64,000 nt of DNA from Azotobacter paspali (GTDB lineage: Bacteria; Pseudomonadota; Gammaproteobacteria; Pseudomonadales; Pseudomonadaceae), in assembly GCF_042434745.1 (NCBI RefSeq), contig NZ_JBHLSS010000145.1. One strand, written 5' to 3'. Made by a program: the position numbers and the translations under genes. Below are positions 61,960 to 64,000 of this stretch, one piece after another (position 1 is the stretch's first letter; each line of letters opens with the position of its first letter). A model generated the notes under the pieces. That model was not told the DNA's origin. It searched no databases and saw only the letters and a list, made by a program, of their open reading frames with translations.

Positions 61960-62071
61960 ATTTGCCCCGCTTGTCGAGCACAGCTTGTTGCTGGGTGAAT
62001 GTGAAGTCGGTTTAAAGGTAGGCTTCGCGGAAGGCTTCGAATTTGCGCTCTGCTCAGAATGCAGATGAAAA

Positions 62072-62148
62072 GCGCCCGTAGCTCAGCTGGATAGAGCATC
62101 CGCCTTCTAAGCGGATGGTCGCAGGTTCGAGTCCTGCCGGGCGCGCCA
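62072..62148 (+). tRNA. tRNA-Arg (anticodon TCT)
   Basis: A 77-base cloverleaf: acceptor GCGCCCG/CGGGCGC, D-arm GCTCAGCTGGATAGAGC, anticodon loop CTTCTAA, T-arm with GGTTCGAGTCC, and encoded CCA. First of three tRNA genes read together. It decodes AGA and AGG. Confidence 0.97.
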
Positions 62149-62181
62149 TAGAGCAGTTCGGCGGCAAGTGGCAATTGATAT

Positions 62182-62258
62182 GGTGGGCGTAGCTCAGTTG
62201 GTAGAGCACAGGATTGTGGCTCCTGGTGTCGTGGGTTCGATTCCCATCGTCCACCCCA
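62182..62258 (+). tRNA. tRNA-His (anticodon GTG)
   Basis: A 77-base cloverleaf including the extra G at -1 that faces C73: GGTGGGCG at the 5' end, anticodon loop TTGTGGC, T-loop GGTTCGATTCC, and encoded CCA. It lies 33 bases after tRNA-Arg. Confidence 0.97.
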
Positions 62259-62320
62259 TATTCCAAGGCGCCAGGCACCCAGCCTGGCGCTTTCGTTTCT
62301 CTTGTCGGGGCTTTAGCCAC

Positions 62321-62405
62321 GCGGATGTGGTGGAATTGGTAGACACACTGGATTTAGGTTCCAGCGCCGCAAGGCGTAAGAGTTCGAGTCTCTTCATCCG
62401 CACCA
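62321..62405 (+). tRNA. tRNA-Leu (anticodon TAG)
   Basis: An 85-base class II tRNA with a long variable arm (GCGCCGCAAGGCGT region), acceptor GCGGATG/CATCCGC, anticodon loop TTTAGGT, T-loop AGTTCGAGTCT and encoded CCA. A tyrosine integrase gene ends ten bases after it, so its 3' end is the likely attachment site of the element to the right. Confidence 0.97.
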
Positions 62406-62414
62406 CCTTACAAA

Positions 62415-63518
62415 TCAAGGAGTTACGAGCTTTAAGGGCCTCTCTCCTTGATGCACTGGTAATTCAGCGTAGCGAGAACGTGACATACCATTCTCACGGT
62501 CCAGAACCGCTACAGCATCCCGAACACGGGCCGGCGCAAGGTGGGCATAGCGCTCTGTCATCGTAACCGTGCTGTGGCCCAGCAAGTCTCGCACCTCCGA
62601 AAGCGGAACGCCTGCACTAATAAGGTGCGCCGCGCAGGTGTGCCTCAAATCGTGAATCATGAAGTCGGTGATGCCGGCTTTTTGACATGCTTTCTCGAAG
62701 CCTACCCGCACACTGACCGCTCGCTCTCCGCTCGGCCGGCAAAATACCCATGGGCTCGCCGGGCAGTGCTTTGCCCGGAATGCCATCCTGCTCTTGAGCG
62801 CAGATAGGGCGCCCTCGTTGATCGGTATCGATCGGCGCTTGCCGGCCTTCGTGTGCTGCCCCTCTAGATAGATCAGCCTGTTATGCAGATCCACTCGCCG
62901 CCATTCGAGGCCGAGCATTTCCCCCTTCCTGCACCCGGTATTGACCGCCAGGCGGATGAAGTCCTCAAGGTTGTCGCCGTACTTCAGCATTCGTGCCTCC
63001 CTGCACAGCGCCTCAATCTCTGCCCGTGTGATCCAGCGCACCCTGCCTTCCGGCTCCCTTGCCTTCCTTCCTTTCACCGGGTTCGGCAATCCCCACTCGT
63101 ACTCCACGTTGCACCAGTTGATGGCCGCAGACAGCGCTGACAACTCACGATTGATGGTGGCTGCCGAGGCCCCGGCCTCCATACGTTTGCTGGTATATTC
63201 TCGGATCTGCTGGCCACTCAGATCGTTCATGATCTTTCCGGCAAAGGCCTCCCGCAGATGCTTTACCCGATGAGTCGTCGTCTCGTAGCTGCGCTGATGC
63301 TGGCGAGCGTGCTGCAGGTACGGGATGATCACCTCCTCGAAGCTCCGGGGCGGATTCACGCCCCATTCCTTTTCCTTCCATGCGTCCGCTCGGGCCTGCT
63401 GCTCTAGCGCCTTTGCCGCCGCGTAGTCTTCTGTCCCAGAAGATCGTCTAACGTACTTTCCAGTTGGTAGCTTGTAGCTGACCCACCAGAAAGGTGAGTC
63501 GCCTCGTTTGTACGGCAT
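62415..63518 (-). CDS. tyrosine-type site-specific integrase of a genomic island or prophage
   Basis: A 367-residue phage-type integrase: a short arm-binding N-terminus (YKRGDSPFWWVSYKLPTGKYVRR), a core-binding SAM-like domain at about residues 55-150, and a catalytic domain with R in NTGCRKGEMLGL, K in HTKAGKRRSIPI, HxxR in IHDLRHTCAAHL, then LLGHSTVTMTERYAHL with the nucleophilic Tyr. It reads toward tRNA-Leu, the normal arrangement for an element integrated at a tRNA 3' end. Confidence 0.93.
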   Translation of the reverse strand: MPYKRGDSPFWWVSYKLPTGKYVRRSSGTEDYAAAKALEQQARADAWKEKEWGVNPPRSFEEVIIPYLQHARQHQRSYETTTHRVKHLREAFAGKIMNDLSGQQIREYTSKRMEAGASAATINRELSALSAAINWCNVEYEWGLPNPVKGRKAREPEGRVRWITRAEIEALCREARMLKYGDNLEDFIRLAVNTGCRKGEMLGLEWRRVDLHNRLIYLEGQHTKAGKRRSIPINEGALSALKSRMAFRAKHCPASPWVFCRPSGERAVSVRVGFEKACQKAGITDFMIHDLRHTCAAHLISAGVPLSEVRDLLGHSTVTMTERYAHLAPARVRDAVAVLDRENGMSRSRYAELPVHQGERPLKLVTP

Positions 63519-63724
63519 GTGGTGTTCTCCTTCACGCCGCCCGCGGCGCGAATACTAGCAGCGGCTTCATCTTCAAGCATTGCCTCCAGCTTCTCGCGAT
63601 GGACGCGCAGGCTCCGGCCGCGCATCCGGACTACTGGGATGCGCCCGTCTGCGGCCATGTTGTAGACAGTTCGGCTGCAGACGCTCAGAAGCTCTGCCGC
63701 CTGGTCGACAGTCATCAAACTCAT
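63404..63724 (-). CDS. excisionase-like helix-turn-helix protein
   Basis: A 106-residue protein whose first 60 residues are a MerR/excisionase-type winged HTH (TVDQAAELLSVCSRTVYNMAADGRIPVVRMRGRSLRVHREKLEAML as landmark). The tail is polar and basic. It probably controls or directs excision. GGAGGGAGA lies upstream of the ATG at 63724; an ATG at 63715 is also possible. Its 3' end overlaps the integrase start by 115 bases in another frame, so the tail may be dispensable or the integrase may start later. Confidence 0.75.
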   Translation of the reverse strand: MSLMTVDQAAELLSVCSRTVYNMAADGRIPVVRMRGRSLRVHREKLEAMLEDEAAASIRAAGGVKENTTCRTNEATHLSGGSATSYQLESTLDDLLGQKTTRRQRR

Positions 63725-63778
63725 GGGCAAAAGTCTCCCTCCCGGCGCGGATTGGCCGGGGAGCGTGGGTGGTTGGGG

Positions 63779-64000
63779 TTACGCGGTTTTGCGGTAGCGG
63801 GCGCCCTTGTACTCGGGGCGCGGATCGTATGCTGGCTCAGAAATGACGTTTGCCAGGATGCGCCGCCAGCTCTCTGCGTTATTCGGCACGACTGGCCCGA
63901 CATCGTTGTCGATCTCGCCAGGCATGGGATGAATTGCGATCTGATCCAGCACATCGCACGGGACCGCGACAGTGCTGCAGCCGTTGTTGTAGTAATCAAG
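63779..64000 (-). CDS. C-terminal part of an uncharacterised protein of the integrated element (partial)
   Basis: The frame is open from the window edge to the TAA at 63779-63781 and gives 73 residues, among them DYYNNGCSTVAVPCDVLDQ and NAESWRRILANV, ending PEYKGARYRKTA. Codon use and amino-acid make-up look like a real gene. I recognise no domain. It precedes the excisionase-like gene on the same strand. Confidence 0.55.
   Translation of the reverse strand, partial: LDYYNNGCSTVAVPCDVLDQIAIHPMPGEIDNDVGPVVPNNAESWRRILANVISEPAYDPRPEYKGARYRKTA

Overview
The window is a GC-rich gammaproteobacterial chromosome segment from the family Pseudomonadaceae (Pseudomonas or Azotobacter lineage). The evidence is OprI, the sigX-oprF pair with cmpX and a CrfX-like gene upstream, the acnD/prpF form of the methylcitrate operon, an APS-type CysH, and a gene order that I recall from Pseudomonas aeruginosa in several blocks (mltF-like to oprI; DAHP synthase-cysB-cysH-pabB; ppsR-ppsA-rraA-crfX-cmpX-sigX-oprF; acnB to folD and an Arg-His-Leu tRNA cluster). 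The species cannot be fixed from the sequence alone.

Layout. 1-7.4 kb: the end of a TonB receptor, an SdiA-regulated propeller protein, an OB-fold protein with no standard start codon, a lysozyme-inhibitor-like lipoprotein, a gspB remnant, a P2-type cation ATPase, a CHAD protein and a Mpo1-like membrane protein. 7.5-9.9 kb: a zinc-starvation operon (dksA2, COG0523 GTPase, DUF1826) behind a good candidate Zur box, ended by a 279-bp palindromic element. 10.2-19.3 kb: tatD, an MltF-like lytic transglycosylase, thpR, greB, ybbP-ybbA with divergent tesA, an L,D-transpeptidase and oprI. 19.8-27.8 kb: acetyltransferase, DAHP synthase, cysB, cysH, pabB and a three-gene ATP-grasp / transglutaminase-7TM / retropepsin-like set. 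28.0-34.9 kb: the propionate (methylcitrate) operon prpR-prpB-prpC-acnD-prpF with two identical palindromic operators. 35.2-42.8 kb: ppsR and ppsA (divergent), rraA, crfX, cmpX, sigX, oprF.

42.8-52 kb is a decaying accessory region. An IS110-family fragment abuts a nirB that also carries a frameshift and deletions. The nirB leader still holds a sigma-54 -24/-12 promoter and a complete ANTAR-type antitermination leader (two hexaloop hairpins plus an intrinsic terminator). The matching regulators nasS and nasT, 6-7 kb away, are both frameshifted, and remnants of a protein kinase and a PfkB sugar kinase lie between. Intact genes here are a sulfatase-fold transferase, an LRR-kinase fusion, alaC and a small conserved protein. 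The picture is loss of nitrate/nitrite assimilation.

52-64 kb: acnB, a 118-bp MITE-like element, a DUF1289 protein, miaE, lpxH, ppiB, glnS-cysS, folD, then tRNA-Arg, tRNA-His and tRNA-Leu. A tyrosine integrase, an excisionase-like HTH protein and a partial unknown gene directly downstream of tRNA-Leu mark the left edge of an integrated element that runs past the window.
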